From assembly GCF_000220395.1 (NCBI RefSeq), contig NW_004086112.1, forward strand, positions 1 to 24,133: DNA of 24,133 nt, written 5' to 3'. This document shows positions 1-14,600 of this stretch, in pieces (the first letter of the stretch is position 1; the number at the start of each line of letters is the position of its first letter). The DNA is from Ichthyophthirius multifiliis. Its lineage: Eukaryota; Ciliophora; Oligohymenophorea; Hymenostomatida. Below the pieces are notes generated by a model. That model saw only the letters and a program-made list of their open reading frames with translations, was not told the DNA's origin and ran no database searches. The translations under genes and the position numbers were made by a program.

Positions 1-3000
1 CTATAAATAATTAATTAATACAAGAAAATTAAAATTATTTTAATTTGTATATATAGTAAAGAATATATTTTATAAAAAAGAAATGATTTCGTAATAATTA
101 AGAAAAGTTTATTATTTATATTTTAAAGTTTTCGATTATTTAAAATTTATTTCAATTAAATTATCATTCAAATTTTTTCTTAGAAATAATTAATGTCCAT
201 TTATATTTAAAATCTTAGTTAAATAAATTTACATTAGAATCTTTTTAAAAACTCAACAAAAATTGATTAATATTTCAGTTTTGTAAATATTTTCTAAATA
301 TTGCTAAGAAATCTTAAATTCCACTGGTTTTATATATGTGACACATTTTTTTGAATAAATCAAGTATGTTTTATTTTATATTTACTGTTGTAGAAATTTA
401 ATTATAACAAAAGTTATTTTCTCTCTTTTGAAATTATTGTTAATAATTTTTTATTTCTTATAATTTTTATATTGTTTACTTAAATTTGATTAGTATAATA
501 TATCCCTGTATTATATTAATTTTAAAATATGAAGTTATTTTCTATTTTTTAAAAGCTTATAATAAATTAAAACTTAATATTTTATAATTATTTTTCACCT
601 GAATTTGCTATTTATTAGTTTTTAATAGTGTTTAATAAATAAAATTTATATTAATTTTATGTTAAGAATAAAAAAAAAAAATTAAGAATATAAATGTAAA
701 ATTTAGAAATAAAATAAAATTTATTCTTAAATCTGATATATTATTATAAATTTTTTAAGAAATTATAATTTTACAAAATATTAGAAATATATACAAATAA
801 AAAGATTAAAAACTTTAATAAACATAAAATAATTAAAAAAAGAAATATAAAAATATATATAAATATTTTAATTTAAATTATTTTTAATTAATTGAGATTA
901 AATACTTATACTTTATTTTGAAAAATTTTTAATAAAAAAATAAATATTTTAAATCAATAATTAATTTATTTTTTATTTCATATAAAAAAATAATATAAAT
1001 TAATCATTATAAAAAAAAAATATAAATAAATAAATTATTAATATAAAAATAATTTTTTTATATATAAAATAAGATATTTAATATATTGATAAAATAAAAT
1101 AAAAAATACAATTAGTATAAATAAAATATATAATAAAAAAAATTTAATTTAAATATAATATTTATTGAAAAAATATTATTATGATAAAATAAAGAACTAA
1201 ATATATATTAAAAAAATTAATTATAAAATACAAATATTATATGAATAATACATAATAAAAAAAATTAAATAAAAAAATAAATAAAAAAAAGATAGAATAA
1301 ATATATATGAAAAATATATTATAATAATAAAATATATAATTTAATTTAAAAATAAAAGTAATATATATTAGAAAAATAATAAAATTAAAAATAATAATAA
1401 AAAAATGTAAAAAAATAAATTATAAGTATATAAAATAATTATATTAAAAAGAAATAAGTATTAGATAATATAAATAATTACATATATATAATTTTATAAA
1501 AATTAATTTTATATATTAATTTATATAAAAATAATTAAATATGAATGATTTATTTAATATATAAAAAATTATATAATAAAATATATTAATTTTATATTTA
1601 TATATTTTATATATATATATATATTTTAAATAAATATATTTTCTATTTTATTTTTTTATTTTTTTAAATATTTTTTCTATTATTTTTATCATTATTAATT
1701 ATATTAATTTAAAATAATCTATTTAATTTATTTATTTTGTTTTCTTATTAAAATTTTTAAATAAAATTAATATTGTTTTTTATATTTATTTTTAATATTA
1801 TTCTTATATAATTTCTTTTTAACATAAAATAATTCTTTTTTATTTGAAATGAAATTATTTAACTATTAATATTTTCGTATAAACTTTTTAAATAATTATT
1901 TTATACTCATATTATTATTATTTTTTTTTTTATTTTTTATTTAATAATCTTATTGTATCTATTTAAATATTTAAATTTTATTTTATTTATATTTATAGAA
2001 ATATCTAAACAATTAATAATTTAAAACATAAATTAAATATTTTTTTATTAAATAAGTATTTTAATTTATTTTTTATATTCAATATTTTTTCTATAATTAT
2101 CACCATATAAATATGTTTATAATTATTTTTTTGTAATTCCTTATACTAAATATATTATAAAAATAAAAATATCTAATTTTTTAATTTATTGAAAATGTTA
2201 ATACAAATTATATATATTAATTTTAATTTAGAAATATTATAAAACTCGTAATAAAATTAATGAATTTAATTAATATTGATTTTTGAATTATAATATTATA
2301 ATTAAAAATATATAAAATTATTTAAATAATAATAATAATTCCCTTATCAGATTTTTAATTAGATTATTTCCGTTTGAAATATATTTTTTTTTATTCTTCT
2401 ATATATTAACTATTAATATAGATTTTAAATTTTAAAATATATACATAATTATATATAATAAAAAAAAATATAAATAAATTATATTTCTTTATATTTTTTT
2501 TATTATATAATGTATTTTTTAATTTTTCCATAATTTGTTTTTTAACAAAAAATTTTAAACTATATTATATATATATTAAAAATTGTAAATAAGAAAAAAA
2601 AAACAAAAACAACTAATTTTTTTTTCATAATACTAAATTAAAGAAATCAAATATATATATATGTATTAAATATTAAAAATTTTTCTTGACTTTATATTTT
2701 TAATTAAAATATGTATATGTTCATTAAATTTATGAGACTAATTTTCTTTTTTCAAGCAATGATAAAAAAAAATATATATAAAAAATATTAAACATATACT
2801 TCTAATAAAAATAATATTAGTCGCCTTTTAATGGTGTATATAATATGAATATAAACTATATAATCATATTATTAATCTTATAAGTTAAATTTATACTTGT
2901 TTGGTTTATTAGTTGAAAAATATGTGATTTTTTAATTAATACTTATGGTTTTTATTTTCTTTCGGAAAATAAATGACTAAAGGTATTTAAAATATTAAGT

Positions 3001-3364
3001 TTTCTTTAATTTGCATACATATAACCATTATTATAAAAATAATAATATATATTTTTTATTTATATTTATAAAAAGATAAAAAATATATGAGTATTTTTTA
3101 ATTAGATATTACTCATTTTTTTTTTTTTTTTTTCTCTTGTTTTTATTTGTATGTATAAATAAATAATTTATTTATGTAAAATAATAAAAAATTAAATAAG
3201 GTTTAATATTTTAAAAAGTACTATTTTTATAATTTAATATATATAATTAATTGTGTTTTAAATAAAACAGTAAAAAGTAAATATTTTTTTTTTTTAAAAA
3301 AAAAAATTTATAAAAATAAAATTAATAATAATAAAACAATTAACACATTAAAATAAAATATAAT
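1..3364. other. AT-rich region without a supportable gene
   Basis: I see no convincing gene in these 3.36 kb. Composition is close to pure A/T, with long A or T runs and TA-rich patches. G and C appear only sparsely, a little more often around 300-440 and 2690-3010. With TGA as sole stop, short open frames occur by chance in every frame, but none shows protein-like composition or a family motif. No telomeric CCCCAA/GGGGTT repeats are present at the left edge, so this is not a visible chromosome end. The last few hundred bases probably hold the promoter and 5' leader of the calpain-like gene that starts at 3365, where G/C content rises abruptly. Confidence 0.6.
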
Positions 3365-6199
3365 ATGTAATTAAAATCCATTTTCGAAACAAAAGAACAT
3401 AATAAAAGCAATTAATTCAATCAAAACTAAATTTTTAACGAATAACATTCATATTATCAAAAACAAGCAAAATAAAGTATAGTAGATATATAGCTAAATC
3501 AAACGAATTTAAAATCAATAAAAAATTCCAAAGACTAAGGATTATATTATAGAAAATTAATTGGAAATATCACAACAGTAGATTAAAGTAATATGTATTA
3601 ATAAATAACTATATTTAATTTCTTGAGTTCTGAAATATCAAATATAATCAGCCAATATAAAGTTAAATTAAAAAAATAAGAATAATAAAAAAAGCCATAT
3701 AAAGATGAGGAATTTTCATTTAAATAAAAAAATATATTAGGTAAAAAATTAAATAAAAAAGACATTATGTGGGAAAGACTTTGTGAAACTGAAGGTATGA
3801 TGAATATGAAAATAATAAAAGAATAATAAAATCTATCTTATTTATTTATAGAAGGATTATTAAAAAGTTAACATTTAATTTTTGCTTTAAGTACACTTAT
3901 AAATAAGCCTTTTTTAATTTAAAGACTTTTTGAGGAAAAAGAAGTCGGAAAAAACGGATTTTTTTGTGTCTGGATGTGTATATTTGGAATATGGAGTCCT
4001 ATTATAATAGATGATTTTATGCCTTTTTTAAGAAAAAAATAAAAATTGACTTTTGCTTTTAGTTATTAGTAGAATGGAGACTTATTTGTTAATTTAATCG
4101 AAAAAGCACTCGCTAAAATATATGGAAGTTATTCTAATATTATAGAAGGGGATGTTAGTTAGACTTTAATGCATTTAACAGGTAGTTCTTTTAATAGGTT
4201 TTTGGAAAAAATATTATAAATGATTTAGAAGGATATTTAAAAAAAAGCTTATAATTAGGATATGTAGTATTTTGTTAAGGAAATAAAGATAAAAATGGAA
4301 TTGTAAAAAATATGTATTATTAAATTTTAGATATTAAAATTGATTTTAATTATTAATTAATTTTGGTTAAAATAAGAAATGTTTTTGGGTTATATATTTA
4401 AATATATATATAATTATTATTATAAATATATATATTTATATATATATATTTATATTTTTATATTTATATATATTTGTGTAATTTTATTAATAATAACAAA
4501 ATAGAAAAACAGATTGGAATGGGGATTGGTCGTAATAATGTAGGAAATGGAATGAATATAAATTAGAGGATATAAGAAAAAATACTAATATTTAGGAATT
4601 TTGGATTAGTTTTGGAGATATGAAAGAGTATTTTTATAATTTTTGTGAATAATTAATACATGATGATTATTTATTTAATAATATAAGTATTTAGGAAGAT
4701 GTGAGTCATTTAAATTAAATTAATTTTATAAAAATTAGTATAAAAGAATAAAGTTAATGCTTTATTTAATTTTATAAAAAAAGCACTTAAAATATAAATT
4801 TTGCAAGTATTATTTTAGTTGAAATATTAAATGAAAACTAAACAAAAATTATAAAGGAAAAAATTGAGTATTCTCCGGAAAACTTTTATATATAAGATAA
4901 ATTAAATCCAGGATAATATTTAATTCTGGTTTATATAAATTGGAACTAATAACTTAATTAAGAAAATACAAAAACAGAATATAATATAAGTATTATATAT
5001 AAAAATATATATATAAAAATATATATAGATATAATTATATTAAATAATGTTTATTTAATATATATATATATATTTATAAATATTCAAGGTACATATAGTT
5101 AAAGATCTGTAGAATTAAGTTATGTTTATTTAAAAGATGAATTTTTAGTTTTTAAAAATATAATTTATAATTAATTTTAATAAAATGATAAAACTAAAAA
5201 AATTGGCGATTTATATATAAAATATGGTGATTTTTGTGGAATACATTATATTTATTTTAAAAATAGTACTAATGATTAAATTATATAAAGTTTTTTTTAA
5301 TTCAAAAAAGATTGTCCTTAATTAGTTTTAATTGAAGATTATTAAATTATTGATAATAAAATTAATTTTATTGTTTTACCAGAATAATATATAATTTATC
5401 TTTTCTAAATAAATTATAATACTTAACAAATAAATTATATAGAAGATAAATATAATAATTAATTTATATTTACCGAAAAACAGAAAAAAATACCTGCTTT
5501 TTAAAATAAAAATAATACTAAAAGTTCATAGAATGTAGTTTATCCAATAAATTTTATAGATATATTAAGATAGTCAAAAAAAAGAAGCTTTAAAACAATT
5601 TTTATTACAAAGAAATAATATTTAGCTATATTAGAAAGAAAAGAATAGTTAGCTATATTTTCAAATGAAATTAATAAAGGAGAATAGCAAATAATTATTG
5701 CTGAAAACAAATATCATTATTCGAATTTTCTTATTAATTTTATCTTATTGTTTTTTGGTATTATAATTAATTTTTAAAGAAATGCTTTAATTGATGTATT
5801 TTAATAATTTTTTTAAATTATTTTAATAATTTTTTTTTTTTTAAAAAAAAAAAATAAAAATAAAAATTAAAGATTTTTGTTTAAATTTCATAAACTTTAT
5901 TTTTACTTGATTAAAATTTTTCAAGAGATTATTTAAATAAAATAGCTTTTTTAGTTCTTTTTTCTCTTATTTATGATTACTGTTATCTCACTATATAAAA
6001 ATAAATAAGTAGTTTATGGATTATATTTAATATAGTGAATTCTATTTTAAAAATAATATAATTCGGTTTTATTTTAAGGTTTATAGCTAAATTTTAAGAA
6101 AAATAAAGTTATTAAGATATATATAAAGTATAAATATAAATTTTATTTTAATAAACTTTTATATTAAAATTAAATAAATATATAGAAGTATTTAATTGA
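3365..6199 (+). CDS. Calpain-family cysteine protease homologue, catalytically degenerate, with C-terminal membrane segments
   Basis: Read with TAA/TAG as Gln, this is a calpain (peptidase C2) homologue of about 847 residues. Proposed exons are 3365-4388, 4505-4989, 5089-5795 and 5873-6199. The Q/N-rich N-terminus leads into YKDEEFSF and IMWERLCE, then ALSTLINKPFLIQRLF, IIIDDFMPFL, LIEKALAKIYGSYSNIIEG and LMHLTG. After a frame change near 4200 come GNKDKNGIVKNMYYQILDI, KIRNVFG and, across intron 1, KTDWNGDWS. KLNPGQYLILVYINWN recalls the beta-sandwich domain following calpain cores. The catalytic Cys is replaced by Gln (TAA, 3869-3871) and the His by Met (4312-4314); the Asn (4378-4380) remains. 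Proteolysis is therefore unlikely. The C-terminus has hydrophobic helices around 5726-5775 and 5940-6090. Family assignment is secure. The last exon, the frameshift and any function are not; a pseudogene is possible. Confidence 0.85.
4389..4504 (+). other. Intron 1 of the calpain-like gene
   Basis: This 116-base GT...TAG intron is almost pure AT and contains TA-rich repeats. Splicing joins the codon for Gly in RNVFG to KTDWNGDWS, restoring the conserved calpain order of N-P-W-G followed by W-N-G-D-W. Both reading frame and family pattern support these exact ends. Confidence 0.85.
4990..5088 (+). other. Intron 2 of the calpain-like gene
   Basis: A 99-base GTATTA...TTCAAG intron, AT-only apart from its edges. 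Removing it joins TEYNI to STYSQRSVELSYVYLKD in frame. The end is AAG rather than TAG. Confidence 0.75.
5796..5872 (+). other. Probable intron 3 of the calpain-like gene
   Basis: A 77-base stretch starting GTATTT and ending TTAAAG, containing long T and A runs. Reading through it would give Phe/Lys homopolymers. Removing it gives a better sequence (NALID joined to IFVQISQTLFLLDQNF) that stays open to the TGA at 6197-6199. There is no family motif here, so the junction rests on composition only. Confidence 0.55.
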
Positions 6200-6445
6200 T
6201 TCTAAAATTGAAGAATAATATAATATTATATAAAATTAAATTATTATTCTTAAAAAAGCGGAAATATTAAAATAATAATTAAAATAGGATTAAATGAGTG
6301 ATGGTAATTTAATAGATTTATGAAATTAAAAAAAATTACAAAAAATTCTAATCTAAAATATTAAAATAATTTAAATTATTATTTATTATATATAATTAGT
6401 TTATATATTTGTAAATAATATTCACTAAAATTGTTATAAAATATT

Positions 6446-6499
<54 letters not shown>

Positions 6500-6574
6500 A
6501 ATTTTCTATATATAATATAATTATATAAGGTATTTATTAATTAAAAAAACTAAATTATAATTATTATTTTTATA
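6200..6574. other. Convergent intergenic spacer
   Basis: This gap lies between the stop of the plus-strand calpain-like gene and the stop of the minus-strand giant surface protein gene. It must hold both 3' untranslated regions and both polyadenylation sites. Apart from the TA repeat at 6446-6493, I see no structure and no ORF worth reporting. Confidence 0.6.
6446..6493. repeat. TA dinucleotide microsatellite (intergenic)
   Basis: Nearly uninterrupted TA repeats of about 48 bases, with one phase break near 6470, lie between two converging genes. Expect length polymorphism and assembly uncertainty here. Confidence 0.9.
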
Positions 6575-7067
6575 TCAATTTTCTGATTATTAGTTTTATT
6601 CTTATATTTGATGTTATTTAAAAGCTTATATTTCCATATTTTAGTTAATGTTTTTTGTATCTTCAATAGATTCTTCAAGATTTTCTAAATTATCATTAAT
6701 TTAATTTTAACAAATGCAATCGCTTTAAATTTTTTAAAAATTTGAAATTACAATACTTTCTTTATATTAATGAGATTAATTATCTAATTAATGTAATTGA
6801 TATTTACTAAAATAATCTGAGGATTTATTTTAATTTATTTAACTATTAAATTCTATAACTTAAATTTAATCGATCTGTTTCTAATCATTTATATTATTTA
6901 TTTTCTTTAAATTTTTATATATAAGAGATGATTATAATTTATTTGATTAGAGATCATCTAAAAAACATAATTTACTTTAATTATTTTTTTCCATTTATAT
7001 TTAACTTTCAAATTAATTGGCAACTAAGAACAAAAAAAAATATAAATAAAAATAGAATATAAAAATA

Positions 7068-7113
<46 letters not shown>

Positions 7114-8556
7114 AAAATATACTTCCAATACTACCTGCATTTGTTTTTATTTAATCTTAAGCAATTTTTATTATTTAAGCTTTTTTTTTTAATAATAATA
7201 TTTGATTTATATAAAATATTTTTATTATTACATTGATAATGACTTTTTTTCTTTCTTTTTACATATTTTAAAAAATGTTTTCTTAATTTTCTCCAAAGAT
7301 AAAAAGTTTTCATTTTAGGTTATTGTACTTGTTTTATATATTTTCTTAAAAAAGGAAAAAATTAGTTAATTTTTAATATAAACATATTATAGATTTTCTT
7401 ATAATTTTATAACTTCGCATTTACTAACTCTAAAATCAAATATAATGAATAAGCAGTTTATATAATTAGTAAAGCAATATACACTATTTATGATTGAATA
7501 TAACCAGGGTCATTATAAAGGAAGATATTCATTAAAATTAGGATTATAATTATAGTTATTGATTTTTTGTCTAATTATTAAAAATAATTCATTAAATAAG
7601 GTTATTTTTTATTCAAAAGTATTTAATAAATTAAAAAAAGTACCAAAATAATAATTAATTTATTCATATATGGTCCTTCGTAGAAATTTAAAGTAGCAAC
7701 TATTAATAATTTTTTATATATTTTAATAAATTCCCAATAAAAATATTAATATTTGAAATCTTAATATAAAAATCCATATCTATGTCTATTAGTAGCATAA
7801 TCTAATTTTTCCTTGTTTTTTATAATTATTTTAATAATAAAAATAGGTATGAATAATGCCCATATAAAAAGTCCAGGAAAACAAATAATAGCTATATATT
7901 TCCAATGTAAATCAGTATAGCATTCATAGGTAATATCAGATAAAATATATTTTTTAATTCCTATTTTTCTACAAGACATCATAGTAAGAAAAACTTAAGT
8001 AAGATTTGGTTATAAAAAAAAAATAATAAAAACAAATCCATTTATCATATAAGACTATGTAGAAATATATAAAAAAAAATTATATAAATATATAAATAAA
8101 TATATAAATATATATATAAATAAATATATAAATATAAATTGTAAATACAATAAATATATTTTAAATTAATATATCTTTTTCCTAATTTTTTATTTAAACT
8201 ATCAACAAAAAAAAACATTTTTATTAGATTATTGTCTTTTTTTTTGATTTAGTATTAAAAAAAATTCCTGAAAAAATTTTCGATATTGTAAATAATAATA
8301 TATAAAATATTTTTTATTACTCTTCTATGTTTAAATAGTTTTATTTTAACAAAAACTACATAAATTATAAAAATTATAACTAAATAAAAAATAGGAACTA
8401 ATAAACTCCATGTATTTCTGACAAAAACAATTGGATATACTTCTTTTTTAGAATTTTACTGAGTAAAATAACAATCGAAAGAATATAATATATTTTTTAT
8501 TGGAGAGCCTATATATTTTTATTATAAATATATAAAAAAATATATTTAAATTATTT

Positions 8557-8602
<46 letters not shown>

Positions 8603-11600
8603 CAATATACAATATTTTTATATATTTTAAATAACCTAAATATTTTGGTAAAAAAGTCATAAAACTTGGAAGTTAATATTCAAAAGTATTTACAAACTAA
8701 GTAATTTATAGATAATTTACTAATGCCTTCATATTCATATCGGTTGTATCTTTATATGCACTTTTATAAATATTTAAAACATTTAATCTTCTCATATAAT
8801 ATCCAATAGCTATAAATTTACTTATTTAAAGTGAAATTTTGATAGCTAATATTATATAAACAACAATACCAAGCTAAAAAAAAAAAATTGGAATTAAATA
8901 ATACCATTTATCGATAGATTGGCAATTTATACATTCTAAATTATTATTTCTTTGATATCTTTAATCCCATAAGACTCCATAAACATCACATTCTTCACAT
9001 AAAGGCCCTATATGTCCTTGTGTACAATAAAAAGTGGAATAGTCTCCATTACAGTTACTTTTTTCATTTATACATTCAATAAGTAAATCAGTTGTATTCG
9101 AAATTCTCCAAATACCTTGTTTTAATAAGATTTAATCTCGATAGCATTTTTCCGCTTAAAACGGACATTTTTTACAAGTATCTTTTTCGTAGTTTTCTTT
9201 GGAGGGTTTTCCTATAGAATATGTACCTTCTTTACATTCCAAACAGATGAAAATTTGGGCTTACTTTTGGTATATTTCACCACTGGAACATTCTGAAAAT
9301 TAAATGGAAATTTTAGTATAATAAGGACCATTATATATAAGATCTTATTCTAAAAAAAACGGTTAAAGTCTCTAAATAGCTGAAGATTCAACTAAAAGGA
9401 AATTCTAAGGCGATGGATTAGATACTACCATTAAATCTTTGATAGAAAAAAGGTAGTTTTTATCATCAAACTTTTAATAATCAGTTATATATTGACCAAA
9501 AATTTTAATTTCATTTTCATTAGAAGGGCTTATTTTGATATTATATTCTTGAAGTTCTTTTACTATTTAAAATGGATATTCTTTATTCAAAACTTTTTAT
9601 ACTGAAAAACTTATGTTTTAATTTTTTTGGTCTTTTAGTTTAAATTAAAGGCTTAAAGTTTGTCCGCTTTTGAAGTTTTTTAAAGTGTATTTTTTTATTA
9701 CTTTTTTCTCAGTTTCTTATTTTGTTATTAAACTATCTTCTTCTTCTATTAATTCCATTTCGCTTCCTTCTTTTTTATCTAATAAAATTTCTATATTTAT
9801 AGGAAAAGAAGCTATATCATCCCCATATAATTCAGCTTTATTTTTTAAAAAAGAAACACTTGTTAAATGATTTTACATTACCATTTATTTTATAAATAAT
9901 GGCATTTATTCAAAATAGCGAACTGCACCTCCTATATATGCAGTGTTTAAAGAAAAAGTAGTATTAATAATTTACAAATTTGTATTTTCGATAAATATAG
10001 CACCTGCGGAGCTTTCTGCTTTGCATTTTTCGAAAATAGAATCAATTATTTATTATTTGAAATTCACAATATTTTATAAAAAGGCAAGAGCACCCCCATT
10101 TATAGCAACGCAGTTATAAAAGAAATTTTATTGAAGTAAAGTTGTTGATGTATTATTAAAAAGAATTGCACCTCCATTTATTGCAGATGTTTAAATATCT
10201 TAAAAAAGATTTTATGTAAAATTTTAAGAATATGATTGTTAAATTTATATAACAGGGAATTATAATTAAACTAGATTTCGGAAAATAGAATCAGAAATTT
10301 AACAAAAATCTTATTAAAAAGTATATGTATTATCTTCTGTTTCATAACTATTTGTGGAAAATAAAAAACTAATATTTTTTGAGTTTTCGAAAATTATGTT
10401 ATTTATTTATATGCTTTAAATAGTTTGTTAATAAATAAAATAGTTATTCCCATTTTAGCATTCAATTTTATTTATTTTTAAATTTTTTATTTCTATATTT
10501 ATTAGTTCTTTTAAATATATAATTGCGAAAATTTCATTTTCAACTTTTTCGTATAACTTCGTATAATTTTTGGTATTTACTAATTTTTTTTTATTATTAT
10601 TGAAAATAAAACTTAAGTTATTTAAAAATATTTATTCTAAATATACTTTTTTACAAAAAGCAAATTAAAATAAGGAATTTTCTAAAGTCTATGTAGTATT
10701 TAATTAGAATTATATTTTAGAATTTTAAAATAATAAATCAATAATATAGACTTCTTATACATTTTCAAAAATAAAAAGACTGGAATAAAAATTTTCCAAA
10801 AAATCGCATTTAATAGTGATTTTTTCTAGAATAACTACATCAAGATTAATAAATTAAATTTAAAAATTTTTATTAAATTTTCCTTCAAAAGTGACATTTC
10901 TAAAACATACATTTTTAGTATTTTCACTAAAAATCTACTTTTCTTTAACTTCGAAAAAAAAAACAAAATTTTCTATAATCAAATCTTATAGTCCTAAATT
11001 TATAAAAGAATGGTTATATATAATAACTTTTTCTAGGGAATTTTTAAATTTAACCATGTAGTTAGCTTAAATTAATTTTTCGGTAAAATAAAGACTCTTT
11101 AAGTCTTAGATATCTATCAGAATTTTTTAATAATCTACTTTTTCTACATTTTTTTGAAATAAAGTTTAAAAAGTATTAATTTAATCATTTAATTGTTCCT
11201 AAAAGAGTACATTTTTTAACAAAAAATAACATTGTTTTGGGCTGTTTTATAAAAAACTATAAGAAAAAGTCTAAAAAGAACTAACTCCTTCCAAAGTAAT
11301 TGCCAAATATTTATTATCATTTATATATTCGAATTTAAAATATGATAAATTTACAAAATTTATCATAAACTCGAAAATTTTCTAATTTTATTACAATATT
11401 AAAAATCCGCTTAATTTTTCTTCAGAAATTACAATTAAAATACCTTCATTTTCCAACAATTTCACCTTTAAAATATTCCCTAAATCCTTAACATTTTAAA
11501 ACCCATAAATAAGCTGAAAATTCTCTTATAAATAATAAATAAATATCCTATAAAGATTATAAACTAATAAATACTCCCCCTATATACTAAAATAAAGCTG

Positions 11601-14600
11601 ATAGCTTTTCGAAAATAAAAGTATATTCCCTATATAATTAAAATCACTGAAATTAAAAACCTAAATGCAAGATATGAAACTATTCAATACTAAAAAAAAG
11701 ATCATGTTTCCATTTAATTCCACTTATTCAGCCTTTTAGGGTAACATAATAGTCTTAATAATATTCTCATCGTGTTCATATTTTTAAAAGGAATATAAAT
11801 AGACTTATACATCTGTATTTCTATTATATAATAAGTAAAAACTATTTTTATATTACAAAAAAGTCACCGAATAAATATGATTTTCAACCTAAATTTATGA
11901 AATAGTCCTTTTAAGTCTAATAATTGCTTTGTTTCCTGAAATTGCGACTCTTAAGAAAACTACATTATCATTATTTCTAAAAAAAAGTAGAAATTCCATA
12001 TTTTTTTCAACTAAAATAATTTAAAAAACATCTTCTAAAACATCAGAAAAAGCAGGTAAAAAAAGAACTTAAAAATTCGGTAAAAAAGACACACATTAAA
12101 AAAAAAAACTCGAGTCTTAAAAGCAGGCATATATTTTCCCAATCTCAATTTTTTTTATACAATTTTTGAATTAAATTTCTTAAAATTTTAATATTTTATT
12201 ATCTTATTCAAAATAGTACTTCCGGAAAACAAAAGAACCCAAAATATATACATAATTATTTATTTTTACAATATTTAGTATTAAATCACCCTATTCAACT
12301 TCAAAAGAATCATCTTATTTATTTATATTCCATATATTATGATCTTAATCCGAATAAAAAATCCTATCTTATAATTAAACGAGCGGATTTTCTTTGTTTT
12401 TACCATTTATTTCTTTCATTAAAGACAAAGAATTGTCTATTGAATAAATACGAAATTCATCCGAAAAATCAACCAAAAAAAGCAAATTTAAACTCTCGGA
12501 AGCCCAAAAATACTTCAGGGCTGTCTAATAAGGTAATGTATAATAGCCTGAATATGTAAAAGTTAATAAATTGACAGCAAAAATAAAATTCTGATTTACT
12601 TTGGCAATTATAAGTTAGTGGTTTGCCTCTAAAAGTAGTACTTAATGGATGTTTCCTTATTCTATTTATTATGAATCTCCTATAGTTGTAATTCTTTTAC
12701 CGTTTTCTATATTGAAAACTCCTATATTAGAATTTTGATTTTCTGCGTAAAAAAAAATGAGGTTTTCATCTTCGAATACTAATAAATTATATATAGGAGG
12801 GTTTTTGCAAATTATTTCATTTAGAATAGTCATTTTGTCCCTATCATATATATAGACAGTAAATATATCTTGGAATATTACTATTTATTTATATATATGT
12901 ATTTCTATAATTTCTCTTTTAAAAGATTGCAAAAATGGTTCGTTTGATTAGACTACTAAATTATATATAACAACTTTGTTTTCTTTAAAATTTTCTAGAA
13001 AAACCACAAACAAACGCTCATATTAAATGTCGTAAAAAATATTATATATACAACAATTAACAATACTTAAGGAATTTAAAAATTTTACATTATATTACAT
13101 TATTTTTAATGTCGTATGGTAGTCTACACTCATTATTCGACTCTTTATAGGGTCTAAAATTACTTTTTAGGAAATAAAAGTATCTTCAATTTGTTAATTT
13201 ATTAATATTAATTTTTGTAAAGGGAAATATTCGTAAATTATTACGTTAAATTATTTGTAAAAAACTATAATTTTTTTATTAACTTAGTCATCAAAAATAT
13301 ACTAGTAGCCAGCTTAAATATCAAAGCTTTAAATAAAATCTCCTTGAATCCCATATATAAAAATTTTAGTGTTAGTTGAAAAAATAACCAAATTAACTTC
13401 ATCATCTACATAAAGAAAAGAAATAAAATTATCAGCTTGAAAATATTTATCTTTTCCGTTAAAATTTTAGAAGAAATTTTAACAAGAAAGTCCTTAAATT
13501 TATTATATATTAAAAATACACATATTCTTTTGTGCCAAAAATACCATTTTTAATTTATCGCTGTAAAAAAAAGATTAATAGGGAGTATTAATGTCTTAAT
13601 TGCTCATTTAAAAAACCAAATAATTAGTATAAAATTACCCAAACATTATTTTTCCATTATTAAGTCCTACAAAAACCAAACTAGTTTACGTATCAGCCAC
13701 TATACATGATATTTTTTCTTCGAAATTAAACATATATTAAGTTTAAAAATTAGATCCCATTACTAAAATCTGATTCTTAATGTATTTATTTACTGTATTT
13801 TGATAAAAAATAAATATTTCCGGGTTAGATAAAACCATTGTTTACCTATCTTCGATATTTGAAGGAAAATCAAACTAAGATTGTTTTGTGTAAGAAAGGC
13901 TTCCAGAAACATTAATAGAAGCCGTGAAGTAAATAATAGTGCTATTTTTTAAAAAAAGCATCATATTCATATTTTAAGATTCAACTGAAATTCCTAATAT
14001 TATATTTAAATTAGGTATAGAACCTGATTCATTAGTATTATAATTCCACCAAAACAGTAGTCTTTATGAAGTAGAAATAAATATAGTAGTTTTACTTAAA
14101 ACATTTTTAGTGACTTAAGAACTACCTTTATATTTACTAGAACTTTTAGTTATTCTATAATCAAAATATGAAGATAAAAATGATTATTTTAATTAATCTT
14201 AATTAGAAAGTATTGTAAGTTCATTATTGCTATTTAAAATAACTTCTGCATAAAAAAAATTATCATAGTATTAGACTCTAAAATCCGAGGATAATTCATC
14301 CTTAGAAATATCTATACCTATAAAACTTTAAAGACTATAAATATAAAATATTGAATTAAGAATCCCAAAATTTATTATTTCTTAATATAGGACATATAAA
14401 TATTATTTTCCTTTATATTTTTGAATAACATCATTATTTAAAGGATTATGTTCCCATAATATAACTTCTTAACTACTATATTATACTGCAAAAATAACCT
14501 CATTTTAAAAAAGTACATTTAAGGCTGCAAAATCGCATTTTAATCCATCTAGAAAATTACAATTAGGATTAGGCCTAGATGCTAATTACTTAAAATCGCC

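Noticed and set aside
1..400. Possible telomere or chromosome end at the left edge
   Set aside because: No CCCCAA-type repeat is present.
8448..8660. Minus-strand ORF with an Ile-Tyr repeat
   Set aside because: The repeat is a TA microsatellite in an intron; only the first residues belong to the surface protein, which continues after splicing at 8508.
9670..9870. Plus-strand 66-codon standard-code ORF
   Set aside because: It lies antisense within the long exon of the giant surface protein, whose minus-strand frame is continuous and has beta-helix motifs.
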